The notes under the pieces: generated by a model | The model's input: only the letters and a program-made list of their open reading frames with translations | Told to the model about the DNA's origin: nothing | The model's database searches: none | Assembly: GCF_052057775.1 (NCBI RefSeq) | Contig: NZ_CP195121.1 | Location: 1,550,001 to 1,614,000, forward strand | Length of the DNA: 64,000 nt | Reading direction: 5' to 3' | Source of the DNA: Methanococcoides sp052057775 | Lineage (GTDB): Archaea > Halobacteriota > Methanosarcinia > Methanosarcinales > Methanosarcinaceae | Translations under genes and position numbers: made by a program | Shown here: in pieces, positions 18,401 through 27,081 of the stretch | How positions within the stretch are numbered: position 1 is the first letter of the stretch | Layout of the letters: each line of letters starts with the position of its first letter

Positions 18401-19802
18401 TGCTCCTGGCAATTCTTATACTGCTACCGGACTTGCCGAATCTGCCACTTACCGGATTGGTACAAGAACAGTTGATACTAAAAGTAACATCAATACAAAC
18501 TGGATCAATGATAGTGCAACAACCCTTGATCTGACCGCACCATCTGGTGTAACCGGCTTAGGTGAATCCAGTGTCAGTTCCAGTTCCATCACATGGTCGT
18601 GGAATAATCCTTCAGATAGTGATTTCAGTCATACGAGGATATATCTGGATGGTGTTTTTAGAACCAGTATAAGTGCTCCTTATAGTTCTTATACTGCTAC
18701 CGGACTTGATGGGTCCACCACGTACCGGATCAGTACCCGAACTGTTGATACTAACAATAACATCAACTATAACTGGGTCAACGATAGTGCAACAACACAA
18801 TCGAATGCCAATACTGATGAGAGTTCCTCCTCCACCGGAGGCGGTAGCGGAGGTGGCAGCAGTGGCACCACGGGTGAAGTCTTTGAGAACATAGACGCAA
18901 AAGATGTTGCATTAAGACATGTAGTAAGAGATATTGAAAATTCGTTTACGTTCAGTAATGAAGATATTGATATTACTTACATCAACATCTCAACAGATTT
19001 GAATATGGGAGATATAAAAGCAATAGTTGAGTCTCTCAACTCGAGATCTTCGATGATCTCAACTCCGCCGGAAGGCAGGGTGTACAAGAATATCAATATA
19101 TGGGTAGGTGATGAGGCACTTAAGAACAGACTGATAGTTTCTGATGTAGGATTCAGAGTTGATCGTATCTGGCTTGAGGATAACGATGTTTCCGAATATT
19201 CTGTAAAGTTAAGCATCTACCGCAGCGGTGACTGGTATATTCTGCCTACTGAAAGGATCGATGAGGATGATGGGTACGTCTACTATGAAACAGATACCTC
19301 AGGTGATCTGTATTCACACTTTGCAATAGTTGAATACATAGAAAGTAAACCAGTTTCATCAGATACCACTGAAGAAGCTGTTATTGAAGTTGATCTTATT
19401 CCTGAGCCTGTTAAGGAGGATCCGGCATTAGTTCCGGAAAAGGGCCCTGTTATTGCTGCAACTGAATCTGAATTAAATGATTCCGGGATGAATGTGATGT
19501 TTGCTGCAATACCGATATTCCTGGTGCTCATAGTTCTGTCCACTTCGTATGTTGGACTATCAAAAAAGCAGCATCCTAAGACAAAGAATGATGGTTCTGT
19601 CCCCGAAGATGAAAAGCAAGTTTCAGAGATGAATTATTCTGAAGCTGCTTCAGACAGCACAAAAGATCAGAAGATCATAGGCCAGTCCTTCAAAAAGGTG
19701 CCGTCTGGTAAAATAAATCGAGATCAGGCGGGCGCTGTAAAAGGAAAGATCAAGGCAGAGAATGAGTCAAGAATTAATTCAAATGTCATCAACAAGCACT
19801 AA
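15468..19802 (+). CDS. Large secreted surface protein: FN3 domains, seven 90-aa repeats, PGF-pre-PGF domain
   Basis: The start is set at the TTG at 15468, directly after GGGGGGGTTGAG; two paralogues downstream also start with TTG in the same setting. The 1444-residue product has a signal peptide ending near ALALADE and an FN3-like domain (about 30-118). Then come seven near-identical 90-residue Ig-like repeats (about 121-750), four more FN3-like domains (about 751-1110), a Gly/Ser-rich linker and a PGF-pre-PGF domain (about 1135-1290). A membrane helix (about 1341-1365) and a charged cytoplasmic tail of about 80 residues follow. It has no PGF-CTERM motif. An adhesin or cell-envelope role is inferred from the architecture. 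Confidence 0.88.
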   Translation: MQSTTICHIAIILVIATLFSALALADETLPPGSVTDLGETSVSATSITWEWTNPSDNDSSHIMIYIDGVFITNVSVPDNSYTAVGLDDSTTYQIGTRTVDTYGNINNEMVTDSATTDDATDPVISSVSLSTTTPDTGDPVVVTVDVTDNVAVSSVSASGTSLSHQSGVRWTGTITAAEGTHIVTVVATDSSGNSASDSSASYTATTPDTTDPVISSVSLSTTTPDTGDPVVVTVDVTDNVAVSSVSASGTSLSYQSGARWTGTITAAEGTHIVTVVATDSSGNSASDSSASYTATTPDTTDPVISSVSLSTTTPDTGDPVVVTVDVTDNVAVSSVSASGTSLSHQSGVRWTGTITAAEGTHIVTVVATDSSGNSASDSSASYTATTPDTTDPVISSVSLSTTTPDTGDPVVVTVDVTDNVAVSSVSASGTSLSYQSGARWTGTITAAEGTHIVTVVATDSSGNSASDSSASYTATTPDTTDPVISSVSLSTTTPDTGDPVVVTVDVTDNVAVSSVSASGTSLSYQSGARWTGTITAAEGTHIVTVVATDSSGNSASDSSASYTATTPDTTDPVISSVSLSTTTPDTGDPVVVTVDVTDNVAVSSVSASGTSLSYQSGARWTGTITAAEGTHIVTVVATDSSGNSASDSSASYTATTPDTTDPVISSVSLSTTTPDTGDPVVVTVDVTDNVAVSSVSASGTSLSHQSGVRWTGTIIAAEGTHIVTVVATDSSGNSASDSSASYTATTPDTTAPSSVINLRETSVTGTSITWEWTNPSDSDLSHIMIYIDGVFITNVNAPGNSYTATGLDDSTTYRISTRTVDTEGNINTVLISDSATTSDLTAPAGVTNLRATTVSTRSITWEWNNPSDSDLSHIMIYIDGVFITNVNAPGNSYTATGLAESTTYRISTRTVDTSGNINTVSVSDTTTTLDRSAPSSVTNLRETSVTGTSITWEWTNPSDSDLSHIEIYLDGVFITNVNAPGNSYTATGLAESATYRIGTRTVDTKSNINTNWINDSATTLDLTAPSGVTGLGESSVSSSSITWSWNNPSDSDFSHTRIYLDGVFRTSISAPYSSYTATGLDGSTTYRISTRTVDTNNNINYNWVNDSATTQSNANTDESSSSTGGGSGGGSSGTTGEVFENIDAKDVALRHVVRDIENSFTFSNEDIDITYINISTDLNMGDIKAIVESLNSRSSMISTPPEGRVYKNINIWVGDEALKNRLIVSDVGFRVDRIWLEDNDVSEYSVKLSIYRSGDWYILPTERIDEDDGYVYYETDTSGDLYSHFAIVEYIESKPVSSDTTEEAVIEVDLIPEPVKEDPALVPEKGPVIAATESELNDSGMNVMFAAIPIFLVLIVLSTSYVGLSKKQHPKTKNDGSVPEDEKQVSEMNYSEAASDSTKDQKIIGQSFKKVPSGKINRDQAGAVKGKIKAENESRINSNVINKH
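15828..17717 (+). repeat. Seven tandem 270-bp repeats inside the surface-protein gene
   Basis: Units begin at 15828, 16098, 16368, 16638, 16908, 17178 and 17448, each exactly 270 bp (90 codons). They are nearly identical at DNA level, including silent sites. Two unit types can be told apart: one reads HQSGVRW with GTGACTGTTG, the other YQSGARW with GTAACTGTTG. The order is type 1, 2, 1, 2, 2, 2, 1; the last unit has extra changes (TIIAAEG and GATGTAACC). Such uniformity points to recent duplication or gene conversion and to likely copy-number variation. Confidence 0.97.
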
Positions 19803-19920
19803 AATTCGGACCATGATCTGGATTTTGTCTTTTCGATTGGGAAACCCGGACCTGTGAAAGAGAATATATGCTCTTAATATCATATTAATAACTGGTAATA
19901 CTACATTTCCTAACATGATA

Positions 19921-19956
19921 TACATTAATGGTACTTCTTTGTTAATAGGGGGGTTG
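19921..19956 (+). promoter_or_regulatory. Shared leader before TTG starts
   Basis: The sequence TGGTACTTCTTTGTTA followed by (G/A)TAGGGGGGTTGA lies immediately before the TTG start here and is almost identical at 15436-15467 before the first surface-protein gene. A looser version (GATAAGGGGGTATCGGG) precedes the TTG start at 21122. The G run can act as the ribosome-binding site. Confidence 0.6.
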
Positions 19957-19958
19957 AA

Positions 19959-20918
19959 TTGCAGCGTAAATGTATCTGTATTTTTATTATCTTTTTATCG
20001 ATCACAACATTATTCTTGTCTTTGTCAATAGATACTGCTAAAGCTGAAGCCTTTGAGAACATAGACGAAAAGGATGTCAGAGTAATTTATGTGATGAGAG
20101 ATCTTGAAAAATCGTTCACATTCAGGAACGAAGCTCTTGATATTACCTACATTAATATTTCAACAGACCTGAATGTGGGTAATGTAGAGGCAACAGTGGA
20201 ATCTCTTAAATCAACCTCTTCAATGGTATCAGATTCGCCGGAAGGCAGGGTGTACAAGAACATCAATATCTGGGTTGGCGATAATAAACTTAAACAAAGA
20301 CTTAGAACTTCTGAAGTGGGATTCAGGGTTAACCGCACCTGGCTGGAAGATAACGATGTTTCCGACCACTCGGTAAGACTAAGTATTTATCTGCGTGGTG
20401 ACTGGAACATTTTGCCGACAGAGAAGATCGATGAGGATGATTGGTATATCTACTATGAGGCAAATACCTCCGGTGATCTGCGTACACATTTCGCAATAGT
20501 TGAATATGTGGAAGAAGAACTTGTTTCTTCAGATGTTGTTGAGGAAGGTTCTGATTCAGATCTTGCAAATGAGGAGTCAGCATTAGTTCTGGAGGAGGGT
20601 ACGGATATTGGACAAAGCAAATCTGAAGAACTGGATTTTTCGAATGTAAATATGTTCTTATTTTTGATACCGATACTTATGGTGCTTTTAGTATTGTCCA
20701 GTTCGTATGCTGGCAGGGTAAAAGAACCAGATGATAAAAAAACAGGTCCCTGCGTAGGTCTGGAGGATACAGGGCAAGTTGAAGTTGCCGATGTTTCGGA
20801 AATAGATTCAGATATCACGAAAGATCATAGGATCTCCGGTAAAACTGCTGAAAATGAATCTCATGATGCGACAAATGAAAACAAAGCTGTTGACATCAAA
20901 AAAAGATCAAAAAAATGA
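19959..20918 (+). CDS. Secreted PGF-pre-PGF domain protein, short paralogue
   Basis: Starts at TTG 19959 after the GGGGGGTTGAA leader. The 319-residue product has a signal peptide (cleavage near DTAKAEA) and then directly the PGF-pre-PGF domain: EAFENIDEKDVRVIYVMRD...YKNINIWVG...FAIVEYVEEE. An acidic linker, one membrane helix (FLFLIPILMVLLVLSSSYAG) and a charged tail of about 70 residues follow. It is the C-terminal third of the upstream protein without FN3 domains or repeats, and is about 70 percent identical to that part by eye. Gene duplication is clear. It may be a minimal partner in the same envelope assembly, but its function is unknown. Confidence 0.82.
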   Translation: MQRKCICIFIIFLSITTLFLSLSIDTAKAEAFENIDEKDVRVIYVMRDLEKSFTFRNEALDITYINISTDLNVGNVEATVESLKSTSSMVSDSPEGRVYKNINIWVGDNKLKQRLRTSEVGFRVNRTWLEDNDVSDHSVRLSIYLRGDWNILPTEKIDEDDWYIYYEANTSGDLRTHFAIVEYVEEELVSSDVVEEGSDSDLANEESALVLEEGTDIGQSKSEELDFSNVNMFLFLIPILMVLLVLSSSYAGRVKEPDDKKTGPCVGLEDTGQVEVADVSEIDSDITKDHRISGKTAENESHDATNENKAVDIKKRSKK

Positions 20919-21121
20919 TCGATTCCGGTGTTTTCAAATGTGGACCGTAAAACCAAAAAAATAAAAAGTGATAGTGATCCTGACTTTGATCACTTACTGG
21001 AAAAGCGAACCATGAACTAATATTCATGTGGTTAAATATATATAATTATCTTTATTATATAATGTGCTCAACTATACCGGAACATATGGTGGTTAATACT
21101 TATTGATAAGGGGGTATCGGG

Positions 21122-24100
21122 TTGCATAGTAAGAACATATGTTTTTTCATTATTCTTTTAATGCTAGCAACACCGTTTCTCTTTTCAGCATCAACACCCG
21201 CTTTAGCTTCAGAAATGGAATTATCTGAAAATTCGAATGTATCTTCATTTAAGAGTGGGGACAGTTATATTTCTGATATCTCTACTGATGGACGCTATAT
21301 CCTGCTCAAAGCTGCACGATTCAATACTGAAGAAGTTTCTTCCACTGCCATTTTGTCAACCATGGAAAGCACTTCTCTCTCAACATCAGGGGACTACTAT
21401 ATAGTTCAGTTCAAAGGGACTGTAAAGGAAGAATGGAAGCTGGATGTAAGGGCTACAGGTGCAATTATTTATGATTATATTCCAAATAATGCTTTCATCA
21501 TATTCATGGACACTTCTGTGAAAACAGAGCTTTATGACCTTGAATTCGTACAATGGATCGGCCCTTATCTTCCATCATACAGGGTCAGCCCTCATCTCTC
21601 CTCACTATCTGATGAATATGGTAAGGTCGATATCGTTGTGATGATCTTCGATCCGGATGATAATGAGCGTATTTCAGCTGAAATCTCCGGATTTGGTGGT
21701 GAGGTTATTGATACATCAGGAGATATGATCAGAGCAAGGATCGATATAACAAGTGTTCCTGAGATCGCAGCTTTGAATGGAGTGAGCTGGATAGAACAAC
21801 ACCTTCAGCCTGTGATCTTAAATGATGTCGCTGAAGGTATTATCAATGTTTCGTATGTCCGTGACACTCATGGTCTGACTGGTAGTGGCCAGATCATCGG
21901 AGTAGCAGATACCGGATTAGATACTGGCTTCAATAATGGCTCCATGCATGATGATCTTGAGGGAAGGATAGTGGGGCTGGTCGACTGGTCGGATAATGGT
22001 ATGGGTGATTACAAGCTCGGATTCTATTTTGATGGGCATGGGACGCATGTTGCCGGATCTGCTGTAGGCAATGGTTCCTCATCACAGGGAGAATGTAAGG
22101 GGATGGCTCATGAAGCCGGTTTGGTTTTCCATGCCATTGAAAATTCGGATGGCAGTCTGAACCTGAGTTCCACAAACATTCCACTGATCTTTCAGCAAGC
22201 GTATGATCTGGGAGCAAGAGTACATAGTAATAGCTGGGGTAATAACAATCCTTCTCTGTACGGAGCCTACACATCTTATTCCGAAGCTGTAGATCAGTTC
22301 ATGTGGGAGCATCCTGACTTCTTAATTCTTTTTTCAGCAGGTAACAGCGGGGCTGAAACCAACACAACGATCCCCCCGGGAACTGCAAAAAATGCGCTTA
22401 CTGTTGGTGCATCAGAGAGCTATCGGGCCGATAAAGGTCCAACTGCCGATAATATCGATGAGGTCGCTGTTTTTAGTAGCAGGGGTCCTACGGACGACGA
22501 GAGGATAAAACCTGATGTTGTAGCACCGGGTACATGGATAAATTCGACTGCATCTTCGCTTGTGTTCACTGATAATTATACATTTATGAGTGGTACGAGC
22601 ATGTCGACACCAATAACAGCAGGAGCCGCTGCTCTTGTAAGACAGTACTATGTCCAAAATGAGTCCATCTCTCCAACAGCTGCATTGTTAAAAGCGACAC
22701 TAATAAACGGTGCGGTGGATATGGGTCAATCTCCTGATGCTCAGGGATGGGGACGCGTTAATGTCTTGAACTCGCTTTACCCGGAGGCGCCAGGAAGATC
22801 ATACTATCATGATAATATCAGTTTAGATGAAAATGGATCCTGGAATGCCAGCTACTACCTTAACAATAGTTCAGCAGTTCTTAAAGTAACGCTGGTATGG
22901 ACCGATCATCCAAAATCACCGGCCTCTGAGCCAGCTCTGGTAAATGATCTGGACCTGAATGTGACAGGTCCCGATGGGACCTACTCTGGAAATAATGGTG
23001 ATCACACAAATAATGTCGAACAGGTTGAAATTGTATCCCCTTCCGAAGGCTGGTATGTAGTTACGGTAAGTGCATACAGTATTCCCAATGGACCACAGCC
23101 ATTTGCACTTGTACTTTCAGGAGCATTGAACAATGATACAACAGCTCCGGCAATCAACAGTATTGTTCTCAATAGCAGTACTCCTGACATAGGTGACCCT
23201 GTCCTTGTAACTGTGAACGCAACCGATAACGTTGGTGTAACCAATGTCATAGCTTCCGGTATTGAACTGTTCTCACAGGGTGGTAACATCTGGACCGGTA
23301 CTTTCACAGCTCTTGAAGGTACTCATTTCATCAATGTCTCTGCTATTGATGCTGCAACAAACATTGTCTGGAATAATTCTACGAGCTACATTGCTGTAGC
23401 ACCGGATACAACGTTTCCTGTGATCAACAGTATTGTTCTAAATAACATCACTCCTTACATAGGTGATCCTGTCCTTGTAACTGTGAACGCAACAGATAAC
23501 GTTGGTGTAACCAATGTCATAGCTTCCGGTATTGAAATGTTTTCACAGGGTGGTAACATCTGGACCGGTACTTTCACAGCTCTTGAAGGTACTCATTTCA
23601 TCAATGTCTCTGCTATTGATGCTGCAACAAATATTATCTGGAATAATTCTACGAGCTACTATGGTATAATGCCTGAGGAAGATCTTCCTCCTGGAAACAT
23701 TACAGACCTTACAGTAACTTCAATAACGACAAATTCCATCACAATTTCCTGGTCTGTTTCGGGGGATACATATCTGACAGAGATATGGAGGAACAATGAG
23801 CATATTGTGAATGTTACCGGAACTACATATACGGATCAGGCTCTATCTCCGAATGCTACTTACATTTATGGTTTAAGACCTGTTGATAGTATCGGAAATG
23901 CGGGTAATTGGTTCAATGCTACGGTTACCACCAATGAAAAGCAATCTACTTCTGATAGCAGTTCCTCCGGCGGGGGTGGCGGAGGTGGGGGTAGTGGCTC
24001 TACAGGTGAAACTTTTGACAATATCGTATTCAAGGATGTGAAGACAAAGAATATCATAGGTGAACTTTCGATCAGCTATGTCTTCGATGATGGCCAGAAT

Positions 24101-24709
24101 CCGATCAGGTACATCAATTTTTCTGCACTGAGGAATAGCGGAAGAATTTCAACAACCATCGAGTTGCTTAAAAACAGGTCTGAAATGGTCGATACAAATG
24201 CCCCGGGAATTGTTTATAGCAACCTTAACATCTGGGTCGGCAAATCAGGGTTTGCTACGGAAGATAACATTGCTGATCCTGTAATAGGTTTCAGGGTAGC
24301 AAAGGACTGGTTGTCAGGAAATGGAATAAATGAGAGTTCAATAGTAATATATCGCTACACTGAAAACAGATGGCAGGCTCTTGATACCCGGGAAGTTGGA
24401 GAAGACGGCTCACACTTCTACTTTGAAGCAGAAACCCCCGGATTCTCACCATTTGCTATTGTAGCGGATGTTGAAGATGTTGCTAAGGCCGAAGATACCA
24501 TTTCAACAGAAGAAAGTAAAGGTATCGTTAATGTTTCCGGTACTGTCACTATCGATGAAAACTCAGGAGAAGAAGCCAGCGTAACCGGACCTGAAGAAAC
24601 AACTGATCCCGGTTCAAATATGGTGTTTATCGTAATAGTGATTGGTATTGTTCTTGTATTGCTATCTATTTCGTACGTACTGCTATCAAAAGGACATCAT
24701 GATAAATAA
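21122..24709 (+). CDS. Secreted subtilisin-like (S8) serine protease with PGF-pre-PGF domain
   Basis: The TTG start at 21122 follows GGGGGTATCGGG. The 1195-residue protein has a signal peptide (to about ALAS30), a prodomain-like region (to about 235) and an S8 catalytic domain with Asp263 (GVADTGLDT), His306 (DGHGTHVAGS), oxyanion Asn408 (SAGNSG) and Ser493 (MSGTSMSTP). A P-domain/CUB-like beta region, two 90-residue Ig-like repeats (DNA about 23145-23665) related to the neighbour's seven repeats, one FN3 domain, a glycine run, a PGF-pre-PGF domain and a C-terminal membrane helix with a short basic end follow. It probably acts on extracellular protein or matures its neighbours; the latter is a guess from context. 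Confidence 0.92.
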   Translation: MHSKNICFFIILLMLATPFLFSASTPALASEMELSENSNVSSFKSGDSYISDISTDGRYILLKAARFNTEEVSSTAILSTMESTSLSTSGDYYIVQFKGTVKEEWKLDVRATGAIIYDYIPNNAFIIFMDTSVKTELYDLEFVQWIGPYLPSYRVSPHLSSLSDEYGKVDIVVMIFDPDDNERISAEISGFGGEVIDTSGDMIRARIDITSVPEIAALNGVSWIEQHLQPVILNDVAEGIINVSYVRDTHGLTGSGQIIGVADTGLDTGFNNGSMHDDLEGRIVGLVDWSDNGMGDYKLGFYFDGHGTHVAGSAVGNGSSSQGECKGMAHEAGLVFHAIENSDGSLNLSSTNIPLIFQQAYDLGARVHSNSWGNNNPSLYGAYTSYSEAVDQFMWEHPDFLILFSAGNSGAETNTTIPPGTAKNALTVGASESYRADKGPTADNIDEVAVFSSRGPTDDERIKPDVVAPGTWINSTASSLVFTDNYTFMSGTSMSTPITAGAAALVRQYYVQNESISPTAALLKATLINGAVDMGQSPDAQGWGRVNVLNSLYPEAPGRSYYHDNISLDENGSWNASYYLNNSSAVLKVTLVWTDHPKSPASEPALVNDLDLNVTGPDGTYSGNNGDHTNNVEQVEIVSPSEGWYVVTVSAYSIPNGPQPFALVLSGALNNDTTAPAINSIVLNSSTPDIGDPVLVTVNATDNVGVTNVIASGIELFSQGGNIWTGTFTALEGTHFINVSAIDAATNIVWNNSTSYIAVAPDTTFPVINSIVLNNITPYIGDPVLVTVNATDNVGVTNVIASGIEMFSQGGNIWTGTFTALEGTHFINVSAIDAATNIIWNNSTSYYGIMPEEDLPPGNITDLTVTSITTNSITISWSVSGDTYLTEIWRNNEHIVNVTGTTYTDQALSPNATYIYGLRPVDSIGNAGNWFNATVTTNEKQSTSDSSSSGGGGGGGGSGSTGETFDNIVFKDVKTKNIIGELSISYVFDDGQNPIRYINFSALRNSGRISTTIELLKNRSEMVDTNAPGIVYSNLNIWVGKSGFATEDNIADPVIGFRVAKDWLSGNGINESSIVIYRYTENRWQALDTREVGEDGSHFYFEAETPGFSPFAIVADVEDVAKAEDTISTEESKGIVNVSGTVTIDENSGEEASVTGPEETTDPGSNMVFIVIVIGIVLVLLSISYVLLSKGHHDK

Positions 24710-24774
24710 ATGGATGAATGAATAATGGATGAATGAATGATCGGGGAAAATAGATTAAATTATTAAGGTCCCTC

Positions 24775-25584
24775 TCACATTCTTTCTTTGTAGATAAGGT
24801 TCTCGATCTTTTTCCTTTCGGAAATATCACTGAAGGTTATCAGTACACCTATCAGTTTGTCGTTCTCGCTTTTGATAGGAGATCCTATTATGTCGACAGG
24901 GATTTTTGCGTTGTTCTTTGTGACAAGCAGTGTCTGGCTTGCCAGTCCGTAGAATGCCCCTTCGTGAATTACTTTCTCAACAGGATCATCAACAGGGTTG
25001 CCGGTGTCTTCACTTTCGACATAGAAGATGTCCTTTAATGGTTTTCCGAGGATCTCATCCTGCTTCCAGCCGGTAAGTGCTTCTGCAAAGGGGTTCATGA
25101 ACTTCACATAACCGGTTTGGTCTGTGGCGATCATGGCATCGCCTGTGTTGTTCAGTATTGCAGTAAGCCATTTCTGGCTTTCTTTCAGTTTGTTTTCCAT
25201 TTCATGCTTGTAGAGCGCGATCTCGATGTTGGTACGAAGTTCACTTTCCTCAAAGGGCTTGAGAATATATCCGAAAGGCTCTGTCAGTTTTGCTCTTTGC
25301 ATGATGCTTTCGTCAGCATATGCGGTGATATAGACAAGAGGGATATCATAGTTGGTATGGATATGGTCTGCGGCTTCCACACCGTCCATTCCGTCCTTTA
25401 GCATGATATCCATCAGGACAAGGTCCGGCAGATCCTCTTTTGAATCTTCCAGGACTTTGAGAGCTTCCCTGCCACTATATGCTGGGATTATATCATAATC
25501 ATATGATAGGTATGCAGTAAGCAATTCGACATTATCAGGTTCATCGTCGACTACAAGTATTTTAGTTCTGCCATTCTCAGCCAT
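24775..25584 (-). CDS. Response regulator with REC and PAS domains
   Basis: Start placed at the ATG at 25584 (MAENGRTKILVVDDEPDN), which follows TAGGTGT; the longer frame to 25710 begins with an unlikely Cys-rich stretch. The 269-residue protein has a receiver domain with the acidic pair DDE, phospho-acceptor Asp in LVLMDIML, Thr in YITAYAD and Lys in ILKPFEE. Then comes one PAS domain (SQKWLTAILNNTGDAMIATD...ISERKKIENL). It stops without a histidine-kinase or output domain, so it may relay or dock to a separate kinase. REC-PAS proteins of this type are frequent in Methanosarcinales. No partner kinase lies nearby. Confidence 0.88.
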   Translation of the reverse strand: MAENGRTKILVVDDEPDNVELLTAYLSYDYDIIPAYSGREALKVLEDSKEDLPDLVLMDIMLKDGMDGVEAADHIHTNYDIPLVYITAYADESIMQRAKLTEPFGYILKPFEESELRTNIEIALYKHEMENKLKESQKWLTAILNNTGDAMIATDQTGYVKFMNPFAEALTGWKQDEILGKPLKDIFYVESEDTGNPVDDPVEKVIHEGAFYGLASQTLLVTKNNAKIPVDIIGSPIKSENDKLIGVLITFSDISERKKIENLIYKERM

Positions 25585-25769
25585 ATTAACACCTAGTGGA
25601 CAGTTTTCCGGTCCGGACCAATTATTGTTTATGCAAGTGCTCCACTCATGATAATTTCCAATTGAGCGACATTTACATTTAAACCCTCTTACCAATATAG
25701 TAATGAACAATATATAATAATTACTATTATTGGCTATAGTTATGCTTGCTATTGATATTGTTTCTATCG

Positions 25770-27080
25770 TTATCCCACAATGCTCATGTTTGCTATCTTC
25801 AATGAGGGTGTCACTGTTCCACCGACCTTGCGAACATCTGCACCTGCACCGGTGACGTTGCTGAGCATATCAAAGATATTCCCTGAAAGCATCAGTGACT
25901 TGATGGGTTTGTCTATTTCCCCGTCCTTTATTGTGAAAGCATTTCTGGCTTCAACCGAGAAATCCCCGGAGATAGCGTTTGCAGTGTGGGCACCGATCAC
26001 TGTATTAATGAAGATGCCTTCTTCAGTTTCCCCTATGACATCACTTTGAGGATATTCGATTATAAGGTTCCGCGAGCCTACTGAAGGAGTTGATGCGTAG
26101 GAGTGACGCACACCGTTCCCTGTGCTACGTGTCTTATCCTTTCCAGCAGTATAACTGTCATAGAGGTAGGATCTGAAGGTTCCTTTCTCGATGATGGTGG
26201 TTCTCTGGGACGGAGTTCCTTCCTCATCTGAGATCGAGGTCTCAATGCCTCCATGGAGTGTTCCATCATCGATCATTGTAAGTTCTGATGTTGCGATCTT
26301 CTCATCGATCTTCCCTATGAGCGATGATCTCCCCTTCTGTACATTATCAGCATCAAGAGAAGGTTCGAATGTATTTCCAATAATATCGGAAAATGCGAAT
26401 GGATGGAGTATCACATTAGTCTTCTGCGGTTCGATGGATATTCCGTTCTGAGATCTTAAGGCAAGCTCTGCTGCATTTTTCCCGATCATGAAAGTATCAA
26501 TGTCAAGAGAACGTGATACTTCGAAGTCGTATGCAGTGGATATATCTCCTTCTGTTGTGATAACATCAACGAAACCGGATACGCCTGTTCCTTCATCGGT
26601 GACCTCGACACCGTTTGTGTTCATTATCATCTGTTTGGTTATCGTTGTAGAAAAGCTTCCGGAGGTTGTGGTGATGTTTGGTATGGAGAGTGCACCATTG
26701 ATCATCTCTCCTGTAAGTGATATACATTCTTCCAGTCCGAGCTCATCGATACGCCTATCGAATGTTCCTGAAACTTCCGGATATTTGGAGTTAGAGGGCA
26801 GTGCTGTCCAGTCGGGGTCACTTTCCCTTACTTTCGCAGAGCTGATGGCCACTTTAACAGCATCATCGATGCGTTCAACTGTATTTGTGCTTGCAAATCC
26901 CACCGCACCGTTGACAATAGTACGAATTCCTATTCCTTCACTGACCCTTTCTTTGCCGGATTCTATTTTCTTTCTCTTCAGGTCGGCAGTTATGGACCGG
27001 TTTCGAACAATGAATACCTCGGCTTCATCGGCGCCCATCTGTTCAGCCATTTTCAGTGTCTTTTCAGCAAGATCGAACAT
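25770..27080 (-). CDS. tldE: TldE/PmbA, non-catalytic partner of the TldD protease
   Basis: A 436-residue member of the TldD/PmbA family without the HExxH zinc motif, as expected for the TldE subunit. It starts MFDLAEKTLKMAEQMGADEAEVF and ends VRKVGGTVTPSLKIANMSIVG, both family hallmarks. TldD and TldE form a heterodimeric metalloprotease that digests unfolded or modified peptides. The ATG lies one base past the tldD stop (TGATATG), so translation is likely coupled. It is the third gene of a LonB-TldD-TldE transcription unit. Confidence 0.9.
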   Translation of the reverse strand: MFDLAEKTLKMAEQMGADEAEVFIVRNRSITADLKRKKIESGKERVSEGIGIRTIVNGAVGFASTNTVERIDDAVKVAISSAKVRESDPDWTALPSNSKYPEVSGTFDRRIDELGLEECISLTGEMINGALSIPNITTTSGSFSTTITKQMIMNTNGVEVTDEGTGVSGFVDVITTEGDISTAYDFEVSRSLDIDTFMIGKNAAELALRSQNGISIEPQKTNVILHPFAFSDIIGNTFEPSLDADNVQKGRSSLIGKIDEKIATSELTMIDDGTLHGGIETSISDEEGTPSQRTTIIEKGTFRSYLYDSYTAGKDKTRSTGNGVRHSYASTPSVGSRNLIIEYPQSDVIGETEEGIFINTVIGAHTANAISGDFSVEARNAFTIKDGEIDKPIKSLMLSGNIFDMLSNVTGAGADVRKVGGTVTPSLKIANMSIVG

Positions 27081-27081
27081 A

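Noticed and set aside
24710..24745. Short direct repeats of the type GGATGAATGAAT after the protease gene
   Set aside because: Only three to four units of a simple sequence; no sign of function.
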